A stretch of DNA of 37,355 nt from Acidobacteriota bacterium (GCA_016201185.1 JACQDG010000224.1:1-37355); one strand, 5' to 3'. Shown: positions 15,927 through 25,859, counted from the stretch's first letter. Numbers and translations: made by a program. Notes: a model not told the origin generated them from the sequence alone.

Positions 15927-17582
15927 ATGAAGGCTCTGTGTACATTAATCTGGCTGTTGGGCTCTGCCCCGGTTTTCGCCCAACAGCTAAACCCAGCCGA
16001 CCGTTCCGCGGCTGAGGCCGCCATCAAAACGATCCGGGCGCAGGCCATCCGTGCGCACATGCGTTTTCTCTCCGACAGCCTGCTGGAAGGCCGCGCTCCC
16101 GGCACGCGCGGCTACGACATCGCAGCGCAATACGTAGCCACTCAAATGGAAGCCATGGGTCTGCGGCCCGCCGGAGTCAACGGAACATGGTTCCAGCCCG
16201 TTCCGCTGCGAAAAGCGGTGAATGATGCTTCCCGGAGCTCGTATGTGCTGGTGGGGGACGGCAAGGAACAAAAGCTTGCCGATACTGCGGATTACGTGTT
16301 CGGCGGTGACCTACTGCGTGCCGAGAGCAGCGTCGAGGCCCCGCTCGTCTTCGTTGGCTTTGGTGCGACCGCGCCCGAGATGAACTACGATGATTACGCC
16401 GGCGCGAACGTACGCAACAAGATAGTCGTCCTGATTCAAGGCGCCCCACCAAGATTCCCCTCCACAGTACGCGCCTACTATTCCAGTAGGGTGGTCAAAG
16501 AGCAGAATGCAGTGGCTCATGGGGCTGCGGGCACGACCACAATCCTTTTGCCGGAAGATCAGAAGCGTGTCCGCTGGGATTGGATAGTCCCTCAGATCAA
16601 GGCTGGCCAAGTGCAATGGCTCGACGCCGCGCGTACGCCTCACGATGTGTTCCCCGAATTGCGCGTCGGAGCGCTCTTCAGCCAGCACGGAGCGGAGATG
16701 CTATTCGCTGGCGCGCCCAAGACACTGGACCAGGCTTTTGCAGCGGCGCGCGCCAACCAGCCGCAGGCTTTCCCCCTGGCGTCGAGCGCGCGAATCCACA
16801 GGGTGAGCACCCACACGGAATTTGAGAGTCCGAACATTATCGCTAAGCTTGAGGGCTCCGATCCTGCGCTTCGCGATCAGTACGTGGTGTATACGGCCCA
16901 TGTGGATCATCTCGGCCTGTGTCCGCCCGTCGAAGGGGACAAGGTGTGCCATGGCGCCTGGGACAATGCGTCCGGGACCGCTAGCCTGCTGGAAATCGCG
17001 CGAGCATTCACCAGCTTGCCACGGTCGCCCCGCCGCTCCGTGCTCTTCGTATTCGTCACAGGCGAAGAGATGGGCCTACTGGGTTCTGACTACTTCGCTC
17101 ATTTCCCCGCTGTGTTGATCGAGAACATAATCGCCAATCTCAACATAGATGGGTCTCCTAGCATGCTCACTTCGAGTAAGTATCTTACTGCCTATGGTGG
17201 TGAGCACTCCAGCCTGGGTAAAAATGCCGAATCGGCCGCCCAACAAGTCGGTTACAAGATCAGTCCCGATCTTATGCCTGAGGAGGTCTTGTTCATTCGG
17301 AGCGATCAGTATTCTTTTGTCCTTCAGGGTGTGCCCTCCCTCTTTATTATTGACGGTGCCGACGGCCTGGATGTGGGGCGGAAGTGGCTGACAACCAAAT
17401 ACCACACTCCTCTCGACAACGTGAACCAGCCTCTCGACTACGAATCAGGTGCGCGGGGGGCTCGAATGAATTTTCTGGTGGGATACGAAGTCGCCCAGCA
17501 GGACCAGCCTCCCGCCTGGAATGAGGGAGACTTTTTCGGCTCGAAGTTCGGGCGTGGCCGCGCAGCGAACACGAGAAAATGA
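15927..17582 (+). CDS. Secreted M28-family zinc aminopeptidase with PA insert
   Basis: A 551-aa exported peptidase. The signal peptide ends at about residue 19 (APVFAQQ). A PA-like insert (about 110-290) precedes and interrupts the catalytic domain. The zinc and catalytic residues are complete: His325 in HVDHLG, Asp346 in WDNASG, the Glu380-Glu381 pair in TGEEMG, Asp408 in NLNIDG, and His493 in KYHTPLDN. It should remove N-terminal residues from peptides outside the cytoplasm. The start is ATG 15927 with GGGAGG upstream. Codon use is visibly more A/T-rich at third positions than in its neighbours. With Uma2 it lies antiparallel inside a - strand cluster, which suggests later insertion. Confidence 0.93.
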   Translation: MKALCTLIWLLGSAPVFAQQLNPADRSAAEAAIKTIRAQAIRAHMRFLSDSLLEGRAPGTRGYDIAAQYVATQMEAMGLRPAGVNGTWFQPVPLRKAVNDASRSSYVLVGDGKEQKLADTADYVFGGDLLRAESSVEAPLVFVGFGATAPEMNYDDYAGANVRNKIVVLIQGAPPRFPSTVRAYYSSRVVKEQNAVAHGAAGTTTILLPEDQKRVRWDWIVPQIKAGQVQWLDAARTPHDVFPELRVGALFSQHGAEMLFAGAPKTLDQAFAAARANQPQAFPLASSARIHRVSTHTEFESPNIIAKLEGSDPALRDQYVVYTAHVDHLGLCPPVEGDKVCHGAWDNASGTASLLEIARAFTSLPRSPRRSVLFVFVTGEEMGLLGSDYFAHFPAVLIENIIANLNIDGSPSMLTSSKYLTAYGGEHSSLGKNAESAAQQVGYKISPDLMPEEVLFIRSDQYSFVLQGVPSLFIIDGADGLDVGRKWLTTKYHTPLDNVNQPLDYESGARGARMNFLVGYEVAQQDQPPAWNEGDFFGSKFGRGRAANTRK

Positions 17583-17657
17583 CAGCAGTCTTGTCTTTTG
17601 GGCGCATACTAAACAAAACGCTGCGCCTGACCGGGGCCGCCATTTCGGGTTTGCCAT

Positions 17658-18311
17658 TCACATCCTCTTCTGCCGGAACAGCAGGTACTCCTTCAGCGCT
17701 GTGTCCAGGGGCCTGGAAGTATCTAGCAACAGATAATCGGCCCCGGCGCCCCGGGCTTCCGCCTGCAATTTCTGGATGTGGGACTGGATCAGGCGGCGGT
17801 ATTCCTGGCGGGCGTACTCCGGGGCCACCTCCATGCGCTCGCCGGTTTCCATGTCCTCGAGCAGGGCGGCATCGCTCAGTTGCGGGACCAGCTCCGCCGG
17901 GTCCAGAACGTGGACCAGGATGATGTCGTTGCCCACCGCGTCGTGCTGGTGAAGCGCCAGGTAGGCGAGCGAGGCGGCCAGGTAGCGGGCGAACTCGATC
18001 TTGCTCACGCCGCTCGAGCGATAGCCCATGGAGGCGCTGGAATCAAACAAGAGAACCAACTGGGTGTTCGTTTCGCCCAGGTAGCGTTTCAAGTAGGTCC
18101 GCTCGGTGCGGGCGAAGACGTTCCAGTCGACGAAGCGCGGATCGTCGCCCGGGACGTAGGGGCGATACTCGGCGAATTCCTGGCTGAAGCCGAAGTACGG
18201 CGAGCGGTGCAGGCCGGCCACGAAGCCCTCCACCACGGTGCGAGCCACGAGCTCGATGGTCGAGATGCGGCTCAGCACCTGCGGGTCGAGAAGGCGTTGG
18301 GGGGCGGCCAT
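17658..18311 (-). CDS. DUF58 protein with apparent in-frame internal deletion of the vWA-like domain
   Basis: A 217-aa member of a family usually near 290-300 aa. The N-terminal half is normal: the FSQEFAEYRPYVPGDDPRFVDW signature (about 42-63) and the MIDAS-like DSSASM (90-95). The C-terminal end is also normal (VHVLDPAEL, then the tail ending LFRQKRM). Between them the family's HQxDAVGL...F strand should be followed by about 80 residues before the xGND-type strand. Here AVG at 125-127 runs directly into NDIILVHVLD. The frame is intact, so this is a clean loss of central strands and helices. The protein may be unfolded, may keep a scaffold role, or the gap may be an assembly collapse. It lies 20 bases after MoxR. 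Confidence 0.8.
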   Translation of the reverse strand: MAAPQRLLDPQVLSRISTIELVARTVVEGFVAGLHRSPYFGFSQEFAEYRPYVPGDDPRFVDWNVFARTERTYLKRYLGETNTQLVLLFDSSASMGYRSSGVSKIEFARYLAASLAYLALHQHDAVGNDIILVHVLDPAELVPQLSDAALLEDMETGERMEVAPEYARQEYRRLIQSHIQKLQAEARGAGADYLLLDTSRPLDTALKEYLLFRQKRM

Positions 18312-18331
18312 GGCCGTGGCTCCGTTGACGC

Positions 18332-19357
<1,026 letters not shown>

Positions 19358-19365
19358 GGGTAGGT

Positions 19366-21549
19366 TTAACGATTGATTTCCAACAGCAGTTTCTGGGCCG
19401 GTCGATAGCCGGGAGCGGCTTCCAGCGCCTCCAGCAGGTGTTCGCGGGTCTTCTCGCGGTCCTGTAACTGGTAATAGGCACGGGCCAGGTTGTAGTGGGC
19501 CCCTGCCGGATCGATCGGCTTCAGCGCCAGCAGGGATTCGAGCTCGCGCACCGCCCGCTGCGCCTGTTTTTCCTCCAGCAGCAGATCGCCCAGCCGGGCC
19601 AGCAATTCTTCGTCCCCGGGGAAGATCCACAGCAATTGCCCCAGCACATGGATGGCGTCGTCTCGGCGCCCCAGTTCGCTGTCCAGCGCGGCGAGTTTCT
19701 TCAGCGCCCGCGGGCTGCGGCCCCCGGCGACCCGGTAGCGCTCCTGCTCCCGGGCCGCACCCTCCTTGTCGCCGGCGGCCAGCATCGCCTCGGCCAGGAT
19801 CTCGTAAGCGTTGCCCGGCTCGACGTAGTCGGGGTACAGGTCCCGGGCGCGGCGGGCCGGCTCCATCACTTCGGCAAACTTTTTCTCCCGCGCCAGCCGG
19901 ACCACGTTCTCCATCAGCTTGCGCCACTCCGGCTCAAAGGAGGTTACCACCTTTTCCGTGCGGGCGCGCAGGAACTCGGCGAATTCCTTGTCGAACTCGG
20001 CGGCCTTCAGGCCCAGCGCCTGCTCGAACACTTCTTCGGTGCCACGCCCTGCGCTGTAAGCGTCGAGCATGGCCAGCAACTTAGGAAAGCCCCACTTCGA
20101 AGCCACCAACTCGCAAATGGCCCCGGCCTGGAAGTAAGAGACGGGGACCTGCGCGGGGTAGGTGGGCCGCACGAAACCGCGGTCCAGCTCCGCCACGGGC
20201 AGCAGCTTCTTGTTCTTGATGGCCAGAATCACGTCGGGGGTCATGCGATCGCCCCATCCTTCGCCGGCCAGCGTTTCCTCGTAGACCGACAGGCCTTCGC
20301 TCAGCCAGCGCGGCGCTTTGTGGTGCGTTCGTTCCAGAACGAATACGTGGCAAAGCTCGTGCCACAGCGTGCTCCCCCAGTGGAAGCTGCCGGGCGGCCG
20401 CGCCGAAGGGCTATCCATCGCCACTACATAGCCGAACGTCACCCCCAGGGCCCCCAGCCCCGGCATGCCCATGGTGCGCACGGCGAAGTCCTCGTGGTCC
20501 GGGTACATCTCCAATTGCACCGGCTGCGCGGGGGTGAAGCCGTATTTCACCCGGTAGGTCTCGATGGCCTTCCCCAGCAGTTCTTCCACGTAGGGACGCA
20601 GCAGATCGGCCTCCTTCTCTTGCAGCTTGAGTACCATCCGGGGCGAGGAAAAGGTCTTGAAGCGCTTCAGGCTGTCCATCAGGCGCAGGGAGTTGACCGT
20701 GACAGCACTGTAAGGGTCGCCGCGGTAGGCGGTCTCCAGGTGCCGGCGCGCCTCGGCCTCCTCGCCCAGCCTCCACAGGTTCACGCCAAGCTGCGCGTGG
20801 GCGTCCCAGAGCTCCGGGTCGAGCGCGACGGCCTGGCGGTAAAGCCCGACCGCCTCTTTGTATCTCCTGGTGATCACGAAGAAGCGAGCCGGGATGGAAT
20901 AGACCTCGCCGTAGGTCGGGTTGTAGGCTAGCGCCTTGGTCACCCATTCGCTCGAGGAGCGGCCGGCTAAAAAATCGATGGCAGCCTTGAGAGCATAGGC
21001 CTGGAGCGGACAACCTTTGGTGGCCAAAGCGCGGTCCAGGTGCTCGACGGCTTCCTTGGGGTCTTCCTCTTCCAGGGCGAGGGAGGCCAGCAGGTCGTGC
21101 GCCTCAGTGAGGTCGGGCCTGAGTTTCAGCGCCTGATTGGCCTGCTCGACGGCGGCGCTTTCAAAACCTTCCGAGGCAACCAGGGCCAGGCCCAAGTGGG
21201 CTTCGGCGCTTTGCGGGTCGATTCCGAGCGCCTCCTGAAACAATTTCGAGGCCTCGGCTCGGTTGTAGGTCTCGAGAAACAGCCGGCCCCAGGCGACGCG
21301 CGCCGCGGCGTCCTTGGGACGCATCGCCACCGCCGCGCGAAAGCTCTCGTTGGCCCGCTTGCGGTCGCCGAGCTTCCAGTAGGCTTCGGCCTGCCGGCGC
21401 GCATCAGCTTCCGCTTCGAGCATAGCGCGATAGCAGCGGCGGGCCTCGGCCCTGCGCCCGTGCTCCTGGTGTTCGCGGCAGGCTTCGAGCGCCGGCTCGG
21501 CAGTCAGGGGCCAGGCGAGCAGAAGCGCCAGGGGGAGAAATCTTCTCAC
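19366..21549 (-). CDS. Secreted TPR protein with embedded gluzincin metallopeptidase domain
   Basis: A 727-aa protein starting at GTG 21549, whose GTGA overlaps the upstream stop. A signal peptide (about 1-18) is followed by about seven TPR-like repeats (20-290). A peptidase-MA-like domain follows with HELCH (397-401) and the downstream third ligand Glu418 in RWLSEGLSVYEE. More TPRs complete the C-terminus (about 545-725). The HExxH plus Glu about 17 residues later is the gluzincin zinc arrangement, so it is likely an active periplasmic zinc protease with TPR arms for substrate or partner binding. It is cotranscribed with MoxR and vWA genes. Substrates are unknown. Confidence 0.85.
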   Translation of the reverse strand: MRRFLPLALLLAWPLTAEPALEACREHQEHGRRAEARRCYRAMLEAEADARRQAEAYWKLGDRKRANESFRAAVAMRPKDAAARVAWGRLFLETYNRAEASKLFQEALGIDPQSAEAHLGLALVASEGFESAAVEQANQALKLRPDLTEAHDLLASLALEEEDPKEAVEHLDRALATKGCPLQAYALKAAIDFLAGRSSSEWVTKALAYNPTYGEVYSIPARFFVITRRYKEAVGLYRQAVALDPELWDAHAQLGVNLWRLGEEAEARRHLETAYRGDPYSAVTVNSLRLMDSLKRFKTFSSPRMVLKLQEKEADLLRPYVEELLGKAIETYRVKYGFTPAQPVQLEMYPDHEDFAVRTMGMPGLGALGVTFGYVVAMDSPSARPPGSFHWGSTLWHELCHVFVLERTHHKAPRWLSEGLSVYEETLAGEGWGDRMTPDVILAIKNKKLLPVAELDRGFVRPTYPAQVPVSYFQAGAICELVASKWGFPKLLAMLDAYSAGRGTEEVFEQALGLKAAEFDKEFAEFLRARTEKVVTSFEPEWRKLMENVVRLAREKKFAEVMEPARRARDLYPDYVEPGNAYEILAEAMLAAGDKEGAAREQERYRVAGGRSPRALKKLAALDSELGRRDDAIHVLGQLLWIFPGDEELLARLGDLLLEEKQAQRAVRELESLLALKPIDPAGAHYNLARAYYQLQDREKTREHLLEALEAAPGYRPAQKLLLEINR

Positions 21550-22481
21550 GGGGTGGTTTGCTTCCCTCCAGCCGCCTCGATGGCGTCCTCGACGCGCGCC
21601 AGCTCCAGCAACAGCCGCTCCAGTTCCTTTTTGTACTGCTCGGCCGGCAGCGCGGATTTCTTGTACTTGAGGGCGTCGATCTGCTGCTCCAGGCCCTCCC
21701 GCCGGGCCAGCATCTTCCGGCGGGCCGGGTCGGTGGCCGCCACCGCTGCGCTTCCCAGCCGCGCCAGCACGAAGCTTGCGGCGAGCTTTCCTTCCAGGCG
21801 CGGATGCTCCGTGGCAAGGCGCTTCTGGTCGGCATAGAAGCGTTTCACCTTCTCCTCCGCGTACCGGAATGCCTCCAGCGCGGAAATGCTTTCGTTCTTA
21901 TCGGCGTCCGCCGCCGGGTCCCGCAGCGCTTCCACCCAGTAGCGGGCGAAGACCGTGGCGTTGCGCTCGGTGCCGGAGCGGGTGGCCGTCACCACGATCC
22001 GGTTCTCCCGCGCCAGCACTTCGGCGCACACGCCGCTGGAGCTTGTGGCGTTCACGACCAGTTGGCGGCCGGCCGGGATGCGGTCCAGCAAGCCGCGTAG
22101 CTCCTCCCCGGTCACGTCGGGGCCCGGAATGTTGAACTTGTAGGTAGTCCCGTCGAAAGTACCGTGGCCGATGAGAAAGACCGCCAGAGAATCGGCGGGA
22201 GTGGTCGCGCGGGCCAGGCTATCCAAAGCAGCCTGAATGGCCTGCTTCGTAGCCGTTTTTCCGGAGAGGGTCGTCACCCGCGCCGGATCACCGGCTGCTG
22301 AGCGGCAGATTTGCTCCAGGTCTTTGACGTAGGCCGCAAAACGCTGCTCGTAATCCGGCTCTCCTCCCAGCCCCCCCACGATCAAGAAATAGGTGGCGCC
22401 CGTCTGGGCCCGTAGGGCCGGAGCAACCAGCACAAGGAAAGCTGCCATCAACCACTTATGCTTTTGGACCTCGGTCCTCAC
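21546..22481 (-). CDS. Exported caspase-fold (C13/C14-like) protein, probable pseudoenzyme
   Basis: The start chosen is GTG 22481, which overlaps the upstream stop as GTGA and gives 311 aa; the track's ATG 22562 lies inside the upstream gene. A signal peptide (about 7-26, ending ALRAQ) precedes a caspase-like alpha/beta core. The strand LAVFLIGHGTFDG carries the catalytic-type His106. The strand where caspase-fold enzymes have Asp/Asn-Ala-Cys reads LVVNATSSSG (141-150), with Thr/Ser where the Cys should be. A following ITATRSG-like strand (VVTATRSGTERNATVFARY) completes the fold. The end is a Lys/Glu coiled coil (about 240-305). It may be a non-catalytic binding protein or use Ser/Thr. Confidence 0.7.
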   Translation of the reverse strand: MRTEVQKHKWLMAAFLVLVAPALRAQTGATYFLIVGGLGGEPDYEQRFAAYVKDLEQICRSAAGDPARVTTLSGKTATKQAIQAALDSLARATTPADSLAVFLIGHGTFDGTTYKFNIPGPDVTGEELRGLLDRIPAGRQLVVNATSSSGVCAEVLARENRIVVTATRSGTERNATVFARYWVEALRDPAADADKNESISALEAFRYAEEKVKRFYADQKRLATEHPRLEGKLAASFVLARLGSAAVAATDPARRKMLARREGLEQQIDALKYKKSALPAEQYKKELERLLLELARVEDAIEAAGGKQTTP

Positions 22482-24778
22482 ACCGCCCCCCACTTCCGGC
22501 GCAGGAGCCATTCCGCGGCCCGAATGCCCAGGATCAGCAGGAAAACAGCGGGCATATCCCACAGATCTCTTGTCTCCCGCGTCGTGATGCCCGCTGCGGA
22601 GAAGGGCAGCTCCTTGGCCAGCCGGCCCACTTCTTCCAGCTTCCAGTAGCGGCCGCCGGTCTGCTGGGCGATCTTCTGGAGCAGCTCGCGGTTCTGCTCG
22701 GGATGGAAATTTTCCGCCACGCCGTCTTCCCGATGAAACACAAGAGTCTCGCGCCCCAGTTCCTCCTCGGTGCGGTGCGCCACCACTTCCGCCCGATAGG
22801 AACCGGTCTTTTCTGCGGTGAGTTCCCCTTCGTAGATTCCTTCCTGGTCGGGCGAAGGATGGAGCTCGAGTGTCGAGGATCGGCCGTCCTCCCCGGTGAC
22901 GGTGGCCACCACGGTGGCATTGTTGGCTGGCTCGTATGTCTTGGTGCGAACCTCGGCGCGCAGTTTCACTCGCGTTTCATCGGCGTAGACGAGGCGATCG
23001 GACGTCACCGTGACCGGTCCGGGCGTCGAAGCGACCAGGCTGCGCAGCAACTGCTGCCAGAAGGTGGCGTGCGTGGTGTCCTTGTGGTCCAGGCGCATGC
23101 GCCAGCGCCAGCTTCCGCCGGTGGCGAATACCATGGTGAGGCCCCGTCCGTAATTCTCCAGCGCCAGCATGGGAATGGAACGGCTGCCGGGCAGCAGGGC
23201 GTTGACCCAGGCCACGGCGCCGGGCTTCAGGTCGCCGGTCGTTTGGTAATCGGCCAGGTCCGGCAGCTTGGCCCAGCGCGCGGCGTTCTTCTCGGGATCC
23301 TCTTCCAGCCGGCAGACCAGCGACTCCCGCCCCTGTGGGGTCAGCTCGACCTTCACCGGCTGGCGATGGAAGGTCCCGCTGCCGGGCGAGATCCGAACCG
23401 GCAAGATCTCCGCCAGCGAAGAGCTGGCCCACCCGCCGTCGCCGAAAGAGCGCCGGCCGCCCAGAAACAGCACTGCTCCACCCCGCCGGTTTACGAACTC
23501 GCGGATCAGGTCCTGTTGGGCCGGAGTGAAAAAGTTCGCTTCCACCGTGCCGATGATGAGCGCCTGGTAGTCGAACAGCTCGGCAGCGGTGGTGGGAAAA
23601 CCTTCGGCCAGGGTTTTTTCGCTTTCCACGCCCTGGCGGTAGAACTTGTTGCCTGTCGTGCGCAGTAAACTGACGAGGTGGATGCTGGGATCTTCCTCAG
23701 CCGCGCGCCGGATGAATTTGAATTCCCACCGCGGCTCTCCTTCTAGATACAAGATGCGCCGCCTGCCGGAGGGAACCTCGACCAGCCGGGTGAGCACATT
23801 ATTGCCGGTTATCTCTTCGCCCGGCAGCGGATCGACGGCAATGGTGAGGCGGCGCAGCCCTGGATCGCCCGACTGAAAAACGAGAACTTCATTCTGCACG
23901 CCCTGCCGGGCGCGTAACTCGACTTCCCGGGCCGCCAGGATCTTGCTCCCTTCCCGGATCGACAGCCGCGCCTTTTCCCCGTCGAGCCCGTGGTGGCGCA
24001 AGGTGAGCCGGGCGTTCAACCGCGAGCCGGGCAGCGCGCGCGCCGGTATCGCTACTTCAGCCAGTTCCACGTCGCGCGGGATGTCGGTGCGGCCCACGCC
24101 GACCGCGTGCACCGGGATCCGCCGCTGGCGGATCTCGGCCATCAGGGTCCGGTCCACCCCTCCGGCGTTGTCCGAGCCGTCGGAGAACAGCACTACGCCC
24201 CCCACCGGCAGCGTGCTGGTTTCCCGCAGCACTCCGGCCAGAGACTCTCCCAGCCGTGTGGCGTTTCCGCCGGCCGCCAATTGTGAGGCCCCGTCCACCC
24301 GCCCGGCGTGGGAGGAAAAGCCGTATAGTCGCACTTGGAACCGGTTCTGCAGCTCCCGCATCCAGCCGTTGGAGAGGGCCTGCTGCACCTTTTCCAGGCG
24401 CGACTGATCGCTCTCCTTGAGATTCATGCTCTTCGAGGTGTCCACCAGGACAGCGATGACGTTCTGTTGAGGCCGTAGAGCATCCACGCGCACAGCCGGT
24501 CGCCACAACAGCGCCAGCAGCAGCGCCGCTAACGCCGTCTCGAATCCCCAGATCAGAGCGCGTCGCAGCCCTGGAAGCTTCTCCCGCCGCTGCTGGATAT
24601 GCCAGCCCAGCCCTGCCGCCGCGGCGGCGATCAACCCGACCAGCCAGCCCCATCCCCAGCCGCTGAGAAAGACAAATTGCCCCTTTTCAAAAACGGCGGG
24701 CGGATACTTGAACAGGAACGAAATGGCCCGCGTCTCGCCGAAGCATTTGTTGAAAGATGGACGTATCGGAAATGACAT
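22478..24778 (-). CDS. Membrane protein with vWA and GATase-like domains
   Basis: A 766-aa protein. The region SFLFKYPPAVFEKGQFVF near the N-terminus, then spans at about 36-58 and 73-91, precede a vWA domain with intact MIDAS DTSKS (113-117). A beta-rich region and a GATase-1-like Rossmann segment follow (FDYQALIIGTVEANFF to VLFLGG, about 400-450). A C-terminal hydrophobic helix (WDMPAVFLLILGIRAAEWLL) ends the protein. It opens the MoxR cluster and is coupled to the caspase-fold gene by GTGA. The start is uncertain: ATG 24778 has no ribosome-binding site and overlaps a divergent small gene, so translation may begin later, nearer FLFKYP, from a non-ATG codon. Confidence 0.8.
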   Translation of the reverse strand: MSFPIRPSFNKCFGETRAISFLFKYPPAVFEKGQFVFLSGWGWGWLVGLIAAAAAGLGWHIQQRREKLPGLRRALIWGFETALAALLLALLWRPAVRVDALRPQQNVIAVLVDTSKSMNLKESDQSRLEKVQQALSNGWMRELQNRFQVRLYGFSSHAGRVDGASQLAAGGNATRLGESLAGVLRETSTLPVGGVVLFSDGSDNAGGVDRTLMAEIRQRRIPVHAVGVGRTDIPRDVELAEVAIPARALPGSRLNARLTLRHHGLDGEKARLSIREGSKILAAREVELRARQGVQNEVLVFQSGDPGLRRLTIAVDPLPGEEITGNNVLTRLVEVPSGRRRILYLEGEPRWEFKFIRRAAEEDPSIHLVSLLRTTGNKFYRQGVESEKTLAEGFPTTAAELFDYQALIIGTVEANFFTPAQQDLIREFVNRRGGAVLFLGGRRSFGDGGWASSSLAEILPVRISPGSGTFHRQPVKVELTPQGRESLVCRLEEDPEKNAARWAKLPDLADYQTTGDLKPGAVAWVNALLPGSRSIPMLALENYGRGLTMVFATGGSWRWRMRLDHKDTTHATFWQQLLRSLVASTPGPVTVTSDRLVYADETRVKLRAEVRTKTYEPANNATVVATVTGEDGRSSTLELHPSPDQEGIYEGELTAEKTGSYRAEVVAHRTEEELGRETLVFHREDGVAENFHPEQNRELLQKIAQQTGGRYWKLEEVGRLAKELPFSAAGITTRETRDLWDMPAVFLLILGIRAAEWLLRRKWGAV

Positions 24779-24899
24779 TGATACGGATTATTTTCTGGCC
24801 TTCGGTGAGGGCCGGTTCACCTTTGTAGGGGTTAACTATTGCCCGTTCTGCGGGCGTGCGCTGTCGCGTGGCCTTTGGAACCAGGAAAAGAAGAAGTGA
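24723..24899 (+). CDS. Small CPxCG-type protein (58 aa)
   Basis: The track starts at TTG 24708, but ATG 24723 has AGGA six bases upstream. The 58-aa product ends with a beta hairpin pattern, DYFLAFGEGRFTFVGVNYCPFCGRALSRGLW, followed by a basic tail. The single CPFCG knuckle is the kind found in half zinc ribbons, so it may bind zinc as a dimer or be structural. Its 5' end overlaps the annotated start of the divergent vWA gene by 56 bases. Either the two overlap head to head or the vWA gene starts later. No function is known. The frame is supported by composition, ribosome-binding site and the knuckle. Confidence 0.55.
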   Translation: MARVSPKHLLKDGRIGNDIDTDYFLAFGEGRFTFVGVNYCPFCGRALSRGLWNQEKKK

Positions 24900-24935
24900 T
24901 CGCGGGACGCCGCGACGTAGGCTGCGCCCGGCCAT

Positions 24936-25808
24936 CTATGGGGCGCAAGCCTCCACCATTTCCTTTAGCCGCGCCGCGCACATGCGGCTCCCTTCCTCTT
25001 TGCGGCCGCCCGGGCCGCCCCAGTGGGTCTCCAGGCTGATCGCTCCGCGATAGCCATCGCGCGCCAGCGCCTGGATCTGGCCCCTCCAATCTATGTCCCC
25101 TTCTCCCAGCGGTCCCCACGTGACGCGGTCTCCGGCGGGGTCTCGCAACCCGTCCTTCGCGTGGACGTGAATAATCCGGGAGGCGGACAGCAAGGAATAA
25201 CCGTGTGGAAACGGGGACTCGCCGGCCATATAAGCGTTTCCGGGGTCCCAGACCAGGCCTAAGCCCGGTTCGTTGAGCGCGCGCAGCAAGGGCGCCGCTT
25301 CCTCTGCGGTGGCGATGTTGCAGGCGTGCTCGTTTTCCAGCCCGATGCGCAGGCCGTAGCCGGCGGCCCGATCCACCGCCCTGGCCAGAGACTCGACGAT
25401 ACGGCCGAACAGCCGCTGCGGCTCCACGCTCCGCCAAAAGCTGAAGACGCGCACCAGCCCGGCCCCCAGCGCCGCCGCCACCTCGAGGGATCGCTCCAGG
25501 ATGCGCGCCTGATCGGCAAACGCGTGGGCCGAGTGGAACGCGTCCTGCTCAAAGCGATGGTCGATCGCTCCCCCTTCGGGATGCGTGCATTTGAACACCG
25601 GCGAGGCGATGGAGAGGATCCGCAGGCCGGCTTGGTCGGCGGCGCGGCGCAGGCGGGCGGTCTCGTCATCGCTCATGTCCGCGATGTTCTTATCCCACGC
25701 CGTGCGCACCTCCAGGCCCGCGAAGCCCAGTTCGACGGCAATTGCTGCCGCGCGTTCGAAGTCCTGGCAGAATTCGTCGGTGATAAGAGCCAGAGGAAAG
25801 CGTCCCAT
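24936..25808 (-). CDS. Sugar phosphate isomerase/epimerase-like TIM barrel (AP endonuclease 2 fold)
   Basis: A 290-aa protein starting at ATG 25808. It follows the xylose-isomerase-like barrel pattern with the usual metal ligands: Glu158 in RIGLENEH, Asp188 in LVWDPGN, His216 in IIHVHAKD, and Glu250 in ISLETHW, plus the GEGDIDW motif at 236-242. Such proteins isomerise or epimerise sugars or cyclitols such as inosose or tagatose-type substrates using a divalent metal. No signal peptide is seen, so it is cytosolic. It is a single gene between the small CPxCG gene (convergent) and the sigma-54 activator (same strand, 51-base gap). The exact substrate is not determinable. Confidence 0.85.
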   Translation of the reverse strand: MGRFPLALITDEFCQDFERAAAIAVELGFAGLEVRTAWDKNIADMSDDETARLRRAADQAGLRILSIASPVFKCTHPEGGAIDHRFEQDAFHSAHAFADQARILERSLEVAAALGAGLVRVFSFWRSVEPQRLFGRIVESLARAVDRAAGYGLRIGLENEHACNIATAEEAAPLLRALNEPGLGLVWDPGNAYMAGESPFPHGYSLLSASRIIHVHAKDGLRDPAGDRVTWGPLGEGDIDWRGQIQALARDGYRGAISLETHWGGPGGRKEEGSRMCAARLKEMVEACAP

Positions 25809-25859
25809 GGGGCAGACAGATCATGATACCAGCGGGGAGGACGGCCTTCTAAGCCGCGT

